Shown: positions 47,005-59,110 of the stretch, in pieces
How the letters are laid out: the number at the start of each line of letters is the position of its first letter
Position numbering within the stretch: the first letter of the stretch is position 1
NCBI RefSeq assembly: GCF_000340215.1
Contig: NW_006921532.1
Location: 2,707,337 to 2,771,336 of the forward strand
DNA: 64,000 bases
From: Pseudocercospora fijiensis CIRAD86
Taxonomy: Eukaryota > Ascomycota > Dothideomycetes > Mycosphaerellales > Mycosphaerellaceae
Direction of reading: 5' to 3'
The notes under the pieces: model-generated
The model's input: only the letters and a program-made list of their open reading frames with translations
Told to the model about the DNA's origin: nothing
The model's database searches: none
Made by a program: the position numbers and the translations under genes

Positions 47005-47220
47005 AAGCCTGCTTAGTGAGCTTATAAGGACACGATAGAAGAGCCTACTTAGCGAGCTTACGAGGACACGATAGAAGAGCCTACTTAGCGAGCTTATAAG
47101 GATATAATAGAAAAGCCTACTTAGCGAGCTTATAAGGACACGATAGAAGAGCCTACTTAGCAAGCTTATAAGGACATAATAGAAGAGCCTACTTAGCGAG
47201 CTTATAAGGATATAAGGAAG
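47005..47220. repeat. 36-bp tandem array, six units
   Basis: The unit is close to GAGCCTACTTAGCGAGCTTA followed by TAAGGACACGATAGAA. Units start at 47005, 47041, 47077, 47113, 47149 and 47185. As 36 is a multiple of three, an open minus frame (46972-47250) with a 12-residue repeat arises. It is not taken as a gene. A related half-unit recurs near 47655-47710. Confidence 0.93.
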
Positions 47221-47279
47221 GACCTTATTAAATGCTAATTCTAGCGCCAATTCTAGCGCTAGTACTAATTCTAGTATAG

Positions 47280-47945
47280 GCTATAGCTAGTTTATTATAC
47301 GCTAGCTCTCGTAGAAGCAACTTAACTAGGCATTATACGCTAGCTCTCGTAGGAGTAGCTTAACTAGGCATCCTATATTATACGCCGGCTCTCGTAGGAG
47401 CAGCTCAACTAGGCATCCTATATTATACGCTAGTTCTCGTAGAAGCAGCTAAACTAGGCACTATACGCTAGCTCTACTACACGCTAGCTCTACTATACGC
47501 TAGCTCTCGTAGAAGCAGCTAAACTAGGCATTATACGCTAGCTCTCGTAGAAGCAGCTTAATGCTGCTACCGATATCTAATCTAGAAGATAGTATAGTAT
47601 ACAACCTGCGATCGAGCGTAGTATTACGGCTCACTTTTCCGGGGATAGGACAAGGACTTAGCGAGCTTATAAGGACATAATAGAAGGGTAGTAAGGAAGG
47701 ACCTTATTAAATACTAACTCTACTGCTATCCTAGTGCTATTTCTAGCGCCAATTCTAGTGCCATTTCTAGCGCCAATTCTAGTGCTATTTCTAGCGCTAT
47801 TTCTAGTACTAATTCTAGTGCTATTTCTAGCGCCAATTCTAGTGCCATTTTACCGCCAATTCTAGTGCTATTTTACCGCTAATTCTAGCGCCATTTTACC
47901 GCTAATTCTAGCGCCATTTTACCGCTAGCTCTCGTAGAAGCAGCT
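47280..47945. repeat. clustered short direct repeats
   Basis: Two families are seen. One is built on TACGCTAGCTCTCGTAGAAG followed by CAGCTTAACTAGGC, with at least six imperfect copies at 47.29-47.56 kb. The other is built on ATTCTAGCGCCAATTCTAGT-type units at 47.73-47.93 kb. The first motif returns once at about 47.92 kb. Confidence 0.85.
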
Positions 47946-47999
47946 TAACTAGGTAGAGTTAGCGGCGACGGCTTAGTAATCCTGTCGGCGAGCTACCTA

Positions 48000-50900
48000 G
48001 TAACTAGCCTATAAGACGGAGACTAGCTTCTAATAGCGTACGGTTCCTACGTAGCTTATAGCTACCTCTCTCCTTAGTAGTGCGAGTAACTATACTTAAT
48101 AACTGCTCGGCTCTCTTAGCTCGCTCCGATTTAACTTAATCAATCCGGCGCGCTCTATATTAAGGTACCTAGCTTATTGCTAGGCTTATAGAGGCAGGAC
48201 GCTTATTACGCGGATCGTCTAGACTACGAGTAGTACTAGTAGTAATAGCAGAAGCGGGTGGAAATGCGGAGGCTAGATTGCCTAGAAGTACTACCCTTAG
48301 CTTAACTATACGACTAGGTAGGCGAGGGCCGGCACTAGGACCGGAAGCAGTAGCAGTCGCTCTCTCGATCTAATTTGTACGAAGACCTATTCTCGCTACC
48401 TCGCTGCGTAAGGACTCTATAATACCGGCCTAGACGGCATTTTGCGCGGCGTTCTATATAGCAAGGCGCTGCGCTAGAGATACTGTCGGAGGATTTAGCA
48501 ATAATCGGCCGGCCGCGGATTAAGAACTAGATATTAGTCTAGCAGCGGTAGAAGCAGTAGCAGCGATAGCTTATTATTTGTCTGCGCGCTTCTTAGCTTT
48601 CGCGTTAAGACTAGCCTTCTACTTAGTAAAGACACTCGTACTAACCCGCTTAATCTTATTAATTAGCTTATATAACGCAAATAGGCGCTAGTCGATATTT
48701 AGAGCTTTAAACTAGTCGATAAACTCTACCGATTTCTGCTTAAGCAGCCGCTAATTAACGACTATATTCTCCTATTGCTCGAACTAGCTAGTAGTAGTAA
48801 ATACATTGTATATACTCTAGAGTCTTCGGTCTTCTAGAATAGTCTTTAACGGGAGGTTAAACATGTAACGATAAGTCTATTCCGGGTACTTGTTATTCTT
48901 AGAAGACAACTACGCCTATAGCTTCTAGAAGGCAATAGCCGGACGTATCCTATTTCCTAGCTTGCGGAAGATCGGACCTATAGCTTCTACTAGTAGCCTA
49001 CTATTGTAAAGGAGATCTAGGTTAGGGTTACAGGCATTATAGTAGTGCTCGCTCGATAGTAGGTCTTATAGATATATTACCTTATCCTCGCTAAGGTACT
49101 AGAGGATTACCTTGCGAGGGTAGATACTATAGTCTCGATATCGATCGTTCTAGAAATGTATCTAGATCTTTAGAATCTTCTCGCGGGCAGCTATCTCTAC
49201 TTTAGTCTAATACTACGGATCTATGCCGGCATCTATATCTGTATCTATATCGCTAGTAGCACTCGTATCGCCGTCTCTATTAGTATCTTCTCCGGGGATC
49301 TATAATTGTAATAGACCTAAGGAACGGCCTAGCGTATAGCGATACTATTAGGATTTTCGAGTATTAACTCGAATCGCTAAGTAATAAGAGTCCGGGCGAG
49401 GCTGCTTCTTACTATTATTAACTAGATATAGCAAGAAGACTAAGGCTACACTTCGCTTGCCCTACTATAGAAGGGCACGACTAATACGACTAAGCCGCTA
49501 TATTAGATCCTTAATATCTCGAGTAATCGGATACTTAACCTAAGCGACAATCTCGATATCTAGAATATTTAGACCGACGCTAAACGCAGTCGTCGCGATT
49601 ATAATGCGAATGTTCGATAGACTATCGGGGCTATCTATAGTACGGCTGTATTGCTTGTATCGACGGGTCTAGTCGCGCTTAGCTATACTACTAGTATAGA
49701 ATAAGACAGTAGTATACATATTAACGCCCTTATTGTCCTAGATATATCGCTTCTTCGGATCGGTGCATTTAGTAGTCGCGGCAATAAGCTAGCTACGAAT
49801 AGTATTAGCGAGCTCTTAGACCGACTTCCGACTATCGATAAATAGCAGAGCCTTCTTAATGCCCTAAGGTGTCGCCTCCTTTTCTAGACCGACGCTATTA
49901 TTAACTACGAAGTACAAGTAGTCGTAGCAGCTAAGCTCGTCCTTGTTAATAGTGCGTAGGATGTATATAGTATCTAGTCGATTAATACTGCTATAGAGAA
50001 CCTTAGTCTTATACGGTTTATTTCTAAGAGGTTAGAAGCTACTATTCTTAGCTACAAATTCCTCTGTTTCCTTAGACACTAGCGATAGTTAGCTTAGCTT
50101 AGTTCAGTTTAGTTTAGCTTAGCTTAGCTCGATCTACTTACTAGTAGCAGAACAGCCTAACTATACCGTATCGGTGCGTAGCAGCTTCCGTAGAGAGAAG
50201 ATCTAGGTATATTCCTTGCGAAATTCCTTCTACTTCGCTACTAGGTGCATCTCGTCGATTATAACTAAACTAATTCGAGCCCGGGCCTTTAGGTCTCGAA
50301 TAATAGCTCGGAAGTCCTCGCTAGCTATAGTTTCTAGACTAAGGATAATATAGTGGACCTTGCTATCTATAATCTTCTAAAATAGGTTACGATCTATACT
50401 CTTATTCTCTACGGTAATATTAACTATATTAATTAGGTAGTTAGCTTATCGAGCAGTCTCGCGCACATCCTCTATATACTCCTTACCGAGACGATTTAAT
50501 AGTGTGATCTTAATAACTACTATACCTGTTAATAGGCTAAAGGCCTAAAAAGGCAAACTCTTACCTTCGCTAGTCTTCGCTATTATTATTATATTAGAGC
50601 AGGCAAATACGAGAGCCTAGACACTATAGATCTAGGATTCCTTTAGTATATAGCCCTTGCTTAGATACATCTTGTCGAGAACCTTTCGTAGTCCTTAGGT
50701 AACGATATCGCGATATATATTAATAGCTTCTAGGGTACGTATCGCATCGTAGACTAATTGCTATACTTGCTTAAGTAATATCGCAGGATCGAAGATCTTA
50801 TCGCAGCGCTACTAGAACTAGGCTTTGTATTTACTCTTTCTAGCTAGCTACTCGACTAGTAGTAAATAGCTAAAGTCTAGCGATTCTCGACTAACGGCAG

Positions 50901-51024
50901 CGCGACCTAGCAGCTTAGGTCCGATAGGCTAGCTGTCTTTCTTCGAAGCTGCTTTCTTCGCTGCCTTATCTTTCTTTGCCTAGGCGCGGCGCTGCTTCTC
51001 GCTGCTACCTAATTTTAGTAGCAT
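48000..51024 (-). pseudogene. RecQ-like DNA helicase pseudogene (RIP-degraded)
   Basis: The minus strand can be followed from an ATG at 51024 to about 48.0 kb, interrupted mostly by TAG. SF2 helicase motifs appear in order. AKTSEGKSLPF is the Walker A region at about 50.56-50.6 kb. SLVIIDEMHLVAK is the DExH box at about 50.25 kb. LGCSATS is motif III. IRIIIATTAFSVGLNILDIE with DLI, a TAG, RLSRISRAL covers motifs V-VI at about 49.5-49.6 kb. The arrangement is that of RecQ-type helicases, which unwind 3'-5' on DNA. In other ascomycetes, similar genes are known as repeat-borne or telomere-linked helicases. The C-terminal tail (48.0-48.7 kb) is Ala/Ser/Lys-rich. It is convergent with the DUF6589 gene, with repeat arrays between. 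Confidence 0.82.
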
Positions 51025-51039
51025 TGTTGTCGGCAATAG

Positions 51040-51275
51040 ATGCGGCGGCGGCGGCGGCGGCGGCAAGAAAGAGATGTAACTAGGATAACAGACTCGAGTA
51101 GGTTAATGCTAGTGCTAGCGCGGGTATTGATATTAGTATCTGTTTAGAGCTAGGCTTCTAAATCCTTTAAGCGGCGGCGGCGGCGGCGGCGGTAGCGACA
51201 GCAAGGTCGAACTCGAACTTAGAATACACACGAAGCAGCTAGCGCGCGCGCGCGCGTGTATATGTGTATATAAGC
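51040..51275. repeat. microsatellites upstream of the helicase pseudogene
   Basis: A GGC run near 51041-51064, a second GGC run near 51171-51194, and a (CG)n then GTGTATAT run near 51242-51272. They are GC-rich islands inside otherwise TA-rich sequence. Confidence 0.9.
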
Positions 51276-52228
51276 GCTAGACAGTTGTAGTCGCTATAAT
51301 AGTAGAAACAAACGGCAAAGAGTATAGCGCGTAGCCCTAGATAGCGAGATAGAGGCAATAGTAACACTTTTTAGGCATTCTAAAGTACGGAGATTAGAGA
51401 GGTAGTTAATGCGACGGACCGTATATGCTTTGTTTAGCGCTGCATATACCGTTTGTAGGTAAGTAACACTAGGTAGGGTAGATAGCAAACGGGAATAATA
51501 ATCACCTCGTCTTAGAAGACTAAGAATTAATCTTTATATTAACATTTTCGCGACTACTTTGTATAGGCAATCTGATAGATTATATTAAAACGTACAGCTA
51601 CGCCCGCGGATGCAAACCGCTATTTTACGTAGTTACGACGCTGTATTTAATCTTCGTAAACTAAACAATAATTAGGTATATATAGGTAGCCCGGTTTGAC
51701 TTTAGGCGCTCCGCTATAGCTTTCTCTATACCCAATATGGTTAGTATCGATGCCTAAGGATATAGAATCACGTAGAAGAATCTATAACACTCGGAGCGCC
51801 TAAGAGGAGGTAGGGGGTATGCGAAAATTAAGCTTATCGAGCTAGGCCGTAGTCTTTTTAGCAGGAGACATAGCAGGCATTAGGAGGAGTTTATAACATG
51901 TCGATGCCGGCTGTACGCTGTTGAAAGAGAGGGAAAATAGAACTAATGCAAAAAGCATCCGTGCTTAACTAGCGCTTAACTTTCTTTCTTGCAAGCAAGA
52001 CCCTTATAGAGTTAATCGCGCAAATCAACTAGGGATAATTAAATAACGGCATTCTATATTATAACATGTTATTTATTCATTACGTAATGCATAAATAACT
52101 GCAGGAAATATAACTAAGCATTCCTAACCTAACTTCTACGATTCCTTTCTAATCTCTCTACGCGTCTATAACTACTACTACAACGCGATTATATATACTT
52201 CTATACGCGCAATCTACTCTATTATATT
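51276..52228. other. repeat-block spacer, no gene recognised
   Basis: Sequence between the helicase start and the hAT start. It includes a palindromic pair TAGGCGCTCCG (about 51703) and CGGAGCGCCTA (about 51792), 90 bp apart, which might be a small hairpin element or terminal repeats. No open frame of note. Confidence 0.5.
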
Positions 52229-53615
52229 ATGTCTTCCTCCCTTAAGCGCGGACGCCCCGAAAACCTCGATGTTTCGGTCCATTTTAAGCACTAGAAGCCT
52301 ACTAGCAAGAATACCGAATAGAGCCGCTATAACTACTACGGGAAAGAGAGGGCAGCGTATACAACACGTTAGCAACACTACCTAGAGGTCTGTAAGGCCT
52401 ATCTGCTTAGTCTTAGCCTTAACTACCACAAGATTAAGTAGCGGATTAAGCAACGCGAGATTCAAATGCTAGCAATCGGTCTAGAAGATATAAAGCTTAT
52501 ATAACGGAAGTTCTCGAAGGGCATTGTTATAAGCAGCCTATCCTTTAGAGTGTTTAATTTACTGTAGTTTAAGGACGCCTTCAACTCACTTAATAACGCC
52601 TATACCGTACCTAGTAGATAGAACGTTGCAGACTACCTTTTAAATAAGGTTTATAAGGATATATAGTTAAAGGTAGACCCGATTATCTTTAACTAGCGAT
52701 ATATTAACCTTATCTTTAATAAGAGCGCTAACGTTAACAAAGAACGTATTATCAACCTCTGTACTTACGTACTATATTATAGCGCCTTCTTCTTATCCTT
52801 GGAGGTTATTAGGAACAACAACCTTACTGCAATATAGTGCGCTTACTAGTTTAGGCGACAAGTAGATAAGATTAAGCTGCGCTATCCGGACTTCTATAAG
52901 CGACTAAATGCTATTATAACGGACACCTATGCGATAATACGGGCAACTTAGAGTAATATTGCTGCGTACGAGCCGTATTCGTACCTATTCTACGTGCCTT
53001 GTTAAGTACACTCTCTCTAGTTATCCCTTAAAGATATCTTCGAGAGAATCCCCTTCTTTACGAAGGTCCTCGGTATAGCGTAGCTTATTATATCTGCCTT
53101 CTTACGGTCGCCTCTATAGCTTAGTATTCTTCGCTAGTATATACGAGAGACTATTAGCAAGACAGTCGCCTTTGTCTTATTAGTAATCACTCGTTAGGGC
53201 ACTTAACTAGCCTTATTAAAGAGCGTCCGCAAGGCTAAGCCTGCCCTTATAAATTTCAACCCTCCTACTATTAGGGGTAAGAAGGATAAGACTAGCAAGC
53301 TAATAAAGAAGGTTAGAGATATTGTATAGAATCCAAGCTTCTAGACTAAGCTTAATATAGTTGAAGAGGTTATTTAACCGGTTAGCGAGTATATCAAAAT
53401 AGCCGAGTCTAACTAGTGCTTTATTCGGCATATTATTCCTTACTAGCAGAAGATTAAGGCCGCCTAGAAGGCCGCTACTAAAGCTAGTAACTTTATAAAG
53501 GAGCACTTCTTCTACTTAGAGACTAAACTAAAGGCACGGATTAACTAGCAGGTTGCTAACTATTACGTTATTGCTTATCTACTAGATCTAGGCTTATCGG
53601 TTACGAAGGACCCTA
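52229..53615 (+). pseudogene. hAT-family transposase gene, N-terminal fragment (split by gypsy 2)
   Basis: ATG at 52229, starting MSSSLKRGRPENLDVSVHFK. A BED-finger-like segment follows (YGKERAAYTTR, a TAG, QHYLEVC) in which expected Cys codons read Tyr. Then come blocks typical of fungal hAT proteins: YTVPSR with VADYLLNKVYKDI, NLIFNKSANVNKERIINLCT, and CVHSL-like FYVPC with SLKDIFERIPFFTKVLGIA. TAG stops are frequent. The frame is interrupted at the CCCTA target site and resumes at 60763. Confidence 0.8.
53611..53615. repeat. gypsy 2 target-site duplication, left copy (CCCTA)
   Basis: Identical to 60758-60762. Removing one copy with the element restores the hAT frame. Confidence 0.88.
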
Positions 53616-53811
53616 TATAAGAAGGGTATATTAGTAGGTAGATAGGGTAGTAGTAGGTACGAGTAGTATTCGATAAGGATCTAGAAGGAGAGAGAGGAAG
53701 GCAGGCAAGTTAGCCTAACGCTAAGCGCTAAGCCCTACCTAAGGCACCGAGACCCCGGCTTCACTCGGCCTAACTATATGCCAATTACGTATAGCCTCTT
53801 TAGCCCTAACA
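53616..53811 (-). repeat. left LTR of gypsy 2
   Basis: 196 bp from TATAAGAAGGG to CCCTAACA. About six transitions separate it from the right LTR. Confidence 0.88.
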
Positions 53812-55089
53812 CACGCTTCCCTTCTAAAGGCCGCGCCCTCGTAGCCTATTAATTTCGACCTCTATTGCTGCTAACTTAGCAAGTCTAATAGACTACTTAG
53901 CTCGCGCTAAATTGAACACTTAACTACCTAATTATACAACTATATCGAACCTTACTTTCTAATACAACGTCTAACTCTAACTGCGCTATCCTTGCATATA
54001 ATAAAGTAAAGGGACATAAAGCTATAAGAATTGAGGGCTATCGACTAATTATAATACGAGCGCGCCTTCCCTACTATAATAGGTAGGCGTACGAGGTATT
54101 ATAGCACTGCCTCCGTTCTAAGTAATGTCGTTCCGAGTTCTCTGCGTCTACTCTAAAAGACCTAGAAATGTCCGCTCCGAGGGTTTGTCCGTTCCGAGGG
54201 TTGTTCTTGTTATTACGAGGACTATTATTTACTGTCGTAGTTTCACTAGCCCTAATTAGTTAGGTTTAGCAGCCTTCAATTGTTAATCTTATCTTATCTT
54301 TTTAAAAAACACAGCTCGTCTAGTTTCTATAGGTAAAGGCTATTATAAGTGCAGTAGTAGAGGTTCGCCTCGCTTAAAGGATTAGATAGATCGAGGAGTA
54401 ACCTATTGTCCGCAAGATCGACCCCGGCTAGCTTAGCTCTATAGTTTTGCCCTTAGTTAGTTAGTCTATTAGTCTACTTAATCTTTTAAGCGGCTTAAAG
54501 TTTTGACTTAGCCTTAAAGTTTTGATTAAACTTTTAATAGGTTTAATCTTTGACTTAGTTAGTATAGCGCCTTAGGCTCGCAATACAGGTAAGGTTGTAT
54601 CTATAGGCGTAGTAACAATAGTAGGTAATGTTAATAATAGCGGCGCTAGTCGTCTTAGCGCTAACTTTACCTCGCTTCTAATCTTCTTCTTTAACTAATA
54701 ACAACTCGGTAATACCGTTACTAATATAGCTGTATCTTTCCTTCCTTAACTAGCGATATACCCCGCAATACTGTTACTAATATAGCCGCGCTAGCCGCGC
54801 CGATTGCCTAGGCCTCGAGGCCTCGACGGAATAAAGGAATAAAAGGGGGACCTATAGGGCGCGTTAGTAAAGAGGTAGAGTCCTTAAAAGAGCAGGCAAT
54901 TAGTTAACGCGTCGTAGCGCGCTTGTTAACACTCGGTACGCGTTCACTATAGTAGTATAGTCTTATTGTCCTTTATTGCTAACAATTGCTTGCTTCTAAT
55001 TAGTTAGCTAATAGCACCCTGGGGGTAGTATTAATCCTAGGCCTTAATAGTAACATTATAAGCTTTTAGCCTTCTTCTTGTTCTTTACG

Positions 55090-55250
55090 CTAGTCTAATA
55101 CTTATCTAACAACTCGGTTATGTCCTTAAAGGAGTTTTTAGCTTCCTATGAATCCTATTCTAGTAAATAGCCTTACTATCTTAATAGGTACTCCTTCTTG
55201 CCTTGCCTAGTCCGATAGTTTAGGATACGTTCTATAGACTACAGTTCTTC
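55090..55250 (-). pseudogene. chromodomain of gypsy 2 (degraded)
   Basis: The minus strand reads SIERILNYRTRQGKKEYLLR, two TAG codons, GYLLE, a TAG, DS, a TAG, EAKNSFKDITELLDKY. The TAG codons fall where chromodomains have Trp or Lys-Trp (the aromatic cage and the WEP-like site). Confidence 0.82.
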
Positions 55251-56027
55251 GCTATTAGCTAAGACTTCTTCTAACTTAGCAGGCGCTTTATCGCCTTCGC
55301 GTTAGTAGTACGGTTTAAGGAGGGAGATATAGAAGGTATTATAGATAGTGTAATAAGGTAGAAGCTATAACTAGTAGGCCTAGCTATTGCCCTTCGGTTC
55401 TTAGATACGGAATAGCCTAATGTATCTTAGTGCGAGCTTAGGCCTTGTTTTGCCGTTAGGTAATAGGTGTTTGCGGATACGGAGGTTCTTAGTGCTTAGT
55501 ATAACTATGTCGCCTTGCTTGAAAGTTATTAGCGTATAGTGTTTATTATAGTAGGCCTTCTAATATGCCTAGGCCTTTGCTAGTTTGTTAGCTATCTTAG
55601 CGTGAATCTCTCGCATCTTTTGAACCCTCTTAATAGCCGCTAGTATCTTAGGTTGACCCGCTTCCCTTTCCTTACGCTCGGCCTCGAGCGATAGGTCTTG
55701 TAGCATAGCAGCGTTCTAGCCTATTATAGCTATATATAGTAACACCTTAGTTAATAAGTAGACACTATTGTCGCATACGAATTCTATAGGCTATAGGAGG
55801 TTAACCTAGTCGTTAGGGTTCTCGTTAATGTAACTACGCAGGTACTACTATAGGGTAGCATTCTGCCTTTTAGTCTAACTATCTATTTGTAGATAGAATG
55901 CTATAGACAGGCGATGCTTAAGTCTTAGCTATAGGCAAATCTCACTCTAATAGTAAGATATAAATATCGAGCCCCGGTCGGAGACTATCCCCTTAGAGGT
56001 TCCCTAATAGCTATAGAAGATGTTGTT

Positions 56028-56228
56028 CTATAACGACTTAGCTAGGTTAATAGCCGTCCAATCCTTTCGGGTAGGAATGTAACGAGCGCCCTTAGTAAAC
56101 CGATCTACGACAACTAGGATAGCATTATACACATCCTTACTGCCCCTACGCTTAGTAGGCAGGAGGCCTGTAATAAAATCTATTATAAGCTTAGCAAATA
56201 GCTTCTTTAGAATAGGGAGTAAAGACAA
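56028..56228 (-). pseudogene. integrase core of gypsy 2 (fragment)
   Basis: A 66-codon open stretch reads IIDFITGLLPTKRRGSKDVY and ILVVVDRFTKGARYIPTRKD. This holds the first catalytic Asp and the VVVDRFTK block of Ty3/gypsy integrases. Confidence 0.92.
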
Positions 56229-57899
56229 CTCGCTAAATAGTAAGTGCTTTAGTACTTTGACTCGTTAATATACGGCACACGTGTTTACGTAGTCCTTTAT
56301 ATCCCGCTTACTATTTAGCTAGTAGTATGTGCGCGATAGTAGCTCGTGCGACCTCTCTATACTATAGTAACCGGCAAGCTCACTATTATAGTGTCGCTTA
56401 AGAAGTTCTTGTCTAATCGATTGTTTAGTAGGGACATAGTATCTGCCCTTAAACCTTAAGTAACCTTTGTCGTCGATCGACTAATTACTCTTACTAGATC
56501 GAGTCTTTCGCCTACTTATAAGCTTGTCTATACGTTTAGCAGCAAAGGCGTCCCTCTGCTAAGCCCGTAACAGCTTATCTATAAACGATTAACTATCCCT
56601 ATTTGCAAGGTTATTTAATAGCACCCTCGCTATTAAACGAGGTACGCATTATATGCATCTAATAGCACTAGCAGCCGGATTAACTATATTAGTACTATCG
56701 CTGTTACTATATATTACGATGTCGACTAGGGAGTTATTATAACTTCTCCTATCTGTGTCCTTAGCCCTTGCCTTAACACGCACTATTAATATAGCAAGAG
56801 CATTAATATGCTTTAAGCCGTCGCGAAGTCCGGTAAGCCGCTTATCCTACGCGTGCTTATTAACAATACGGGCTATAGCAATCTTATACTATAGGGTTGG
56901 AAACAATAAATTAATAGATTGCTAAGTCCCGCTATCGTAATTAGGTCGCCTCGATAGGCTATTAGTAGGGTTGCTTACGCCTAGCCGATATAATACATTA
57001 AAATCAAACCTAGCGAGGTAGACGGCCTATCTAGCCTGTCGACCTATAACTCTAGTAACCTTAGTAATGCTACGGAGGTTGTTATAGTCTATGTAGACCT
57101 GTATCGTATATTAGGCCCTATCGAGGTAATGCCTCTAATACTTAAAGGCCTCGATAATAGCTAAGAGCTCTTACTCGTAGGTCTCGTAGCGACGCTTAGC
57201 ATCGATTATCTTCCTCGAGAAGAAGGCAATCGGGTGCTAGTAATAGTTATTATCTAATTGCTAGGACATAATAGCCGATACAGCGAACTATAAAGCGTTA
57301 GTCTTAATTCGGATCTGCTTATTTAGCACGAAATAGTGTAATAAGGGGACTTTAGTAAAGCGCTGCTTTAGACCGTTAAAAGCGGCTTATGCTCTGTTAG
57401 TCTATTTGAACTCTCTAGATAGATTAGCCTTGGTTTTAGTAAGTTCCGTTAGTAGCATTACGTACCGCGAGTAACCTTCGATAAATCGACGGTAGAAGTT
57501 AGTAAAACCTAGGAATAATTGAAGCTCTTTAATTCTAGTAGGTGTTAGCTATTTAGTAATAGTCTTAATTCGATTAGGATCGGCCTTAATACCCTCGGTT
57601 AATATAAGGAAGCTAAGGAAGGACACCTCTTTAGTAGCAAAGGTGCATTTAGAAGGCTTATAATATAGGCTATAGGCCCGTAGGCGATCGAGGACCTTTC
57701 GTACTATAGCCTAGTGTTCTGTAATGTTAGGTAAGTGTGTGTAAACTAGGATATTATCTAGGTAAACTATATAGAGGTGATCTAATAGGCCTAATAGGGC
57801 CCGATTAATATAGGACTAGAATGTAGTAGGGGTATTAGCTAGCCTAAATAGTATAACTAAGTACTCGAAATAGCTATAGCGAGTGCGAAAGGCTGTCTT

Positions 57900-58301
57900 C
57901 TATTTATCGCCCTTACGAATACGGATGCGGTAATAGGCGTCCTTAATGTCTAATATAGTATAGTAGTAGGCACTAGAAAGGCGATCGAGGGTCTTATTAA
58001 TAAGAGGAAGTAGACAGCGATCTTTAATAGTAATAGCATTGAGCCTACGATAATCGATATAGAGGCGCAGGCTACTATCCTTCTTTAGTACGAATAGGAT
58101 AGGGGCACTAGCAGGGCTGTTACTATACCGTATCCGGCTATTAGCTAGGTTTTCCTCTAGGTACTTACGCAACATAGCAAGCTCTCGTTTACTAAGGTTG
58201 TAGAGGGGTCTAAAAGGGACCTCTTTGCCCTCTATAATATTAATCTTATAATCCGTCTCTTTAAACATAGGCAATGTCGATACTAAGTAGTGTTTAAACA
58301 C
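57900..58301 (-). pseudogene. reverse transcriptase of gypsy 2 (N-terminal fragment)
   Basis: A 133-codon open stretch reads KEVPFRPLYNLSKRELAMLR, PILFVLKKDSSLRLYIDYRR and YYYTILDIKDAYYRIRIRKG. These are the fingers and first catalytic Asp of Ty3/gypsy reverse transcriptase. The palm continues in broken frame toward 57.4 kb. Confidence 0.94.
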
Positions 58302-59019
58302 ATTAATATAGGTCTCTCGAATAGGTTCTAGTATGCGCTTAAGCTATTTAGGATCTATGCTATTAGGGGGCACTAGTTCATCGTTATTACTACTAAGCAG
58401 GTCGGTAGTTAGATTAGCTAAGGCGGGAGTTAGGTTGCTAATAAATAGGACCCTAATATTATTAGGACACTCGCTAATGTCGATATGTTTAATATCCTCT
58501 TTCCTAGCGATTCTAAATCGCTATTGTTAACTGCCTAAGTCTATAACTATAGTATAGTACTTAAGAATAGGGTTGCTAATAACAATGTCGGATAGGAGGC
58601 TGTCTATGTCTACTGCGTAGGCAGTAAAGTTTAGTAGGCGTTCATTTCCGAGGTCGTCCTTTAGAGCTATATAGATATAGTAGGCTCCGTAGGTTAAGTG
58701 CCGAGCGTTATTAAACTAAGCAAGGGTTAGCAGGTTAGTCCTAGGCAGTTGTCGAAGGTCTAATTGCTTAGCTAGGCGATAGCTAATAAGGGCACTAACT
58801 GAATTTCCTAGATCTAGTATAACCTTAGTCTTATAGTTAGTCCTATACGTGTCCGATACGAGACAGGTACGTATAATAGCTAGTACAATGTCGATAGTCT
58901 TACGCCGTATAAGGCTAATAGTTAGTGCGGCGCTTATTCTTTTTTCGACTAATTAGAAGGTTAGCCTATAGGGGTAGCGTTAGCTGCTAAGAGATACTTT
59001 CGGTACTTAGCGGTAGCAC

Positions 59020-59110
59020 GGTCGACTCGGGCCTAATCCCTAGGTTTGTCGCATTAGCCTAGCAGATAGCTAGTGCTATCGCAATTGAAGCACTTCAATC
59101 TAGTTAGGAG
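59020..59110 (-). pseudogene. gag zinc knuckle of gypsy 2 (degraded)
   Basis: The minus strand reads KCFNCDSTSYLLG, a TAG, CDKP. This is a CCHC knuckle (C-x2-C-x4-H-x4-C) in which the His position reads Tyr, as a C-to-T change would give. Confidence 0.8.

Noticed and set aside
46972..47250. 92-codon minus frame with 12-residue repeats (SSLSRLFY-type)
   Set aside because: A by-product of the 36-bp tandem array, whose unit length is divisible by three.
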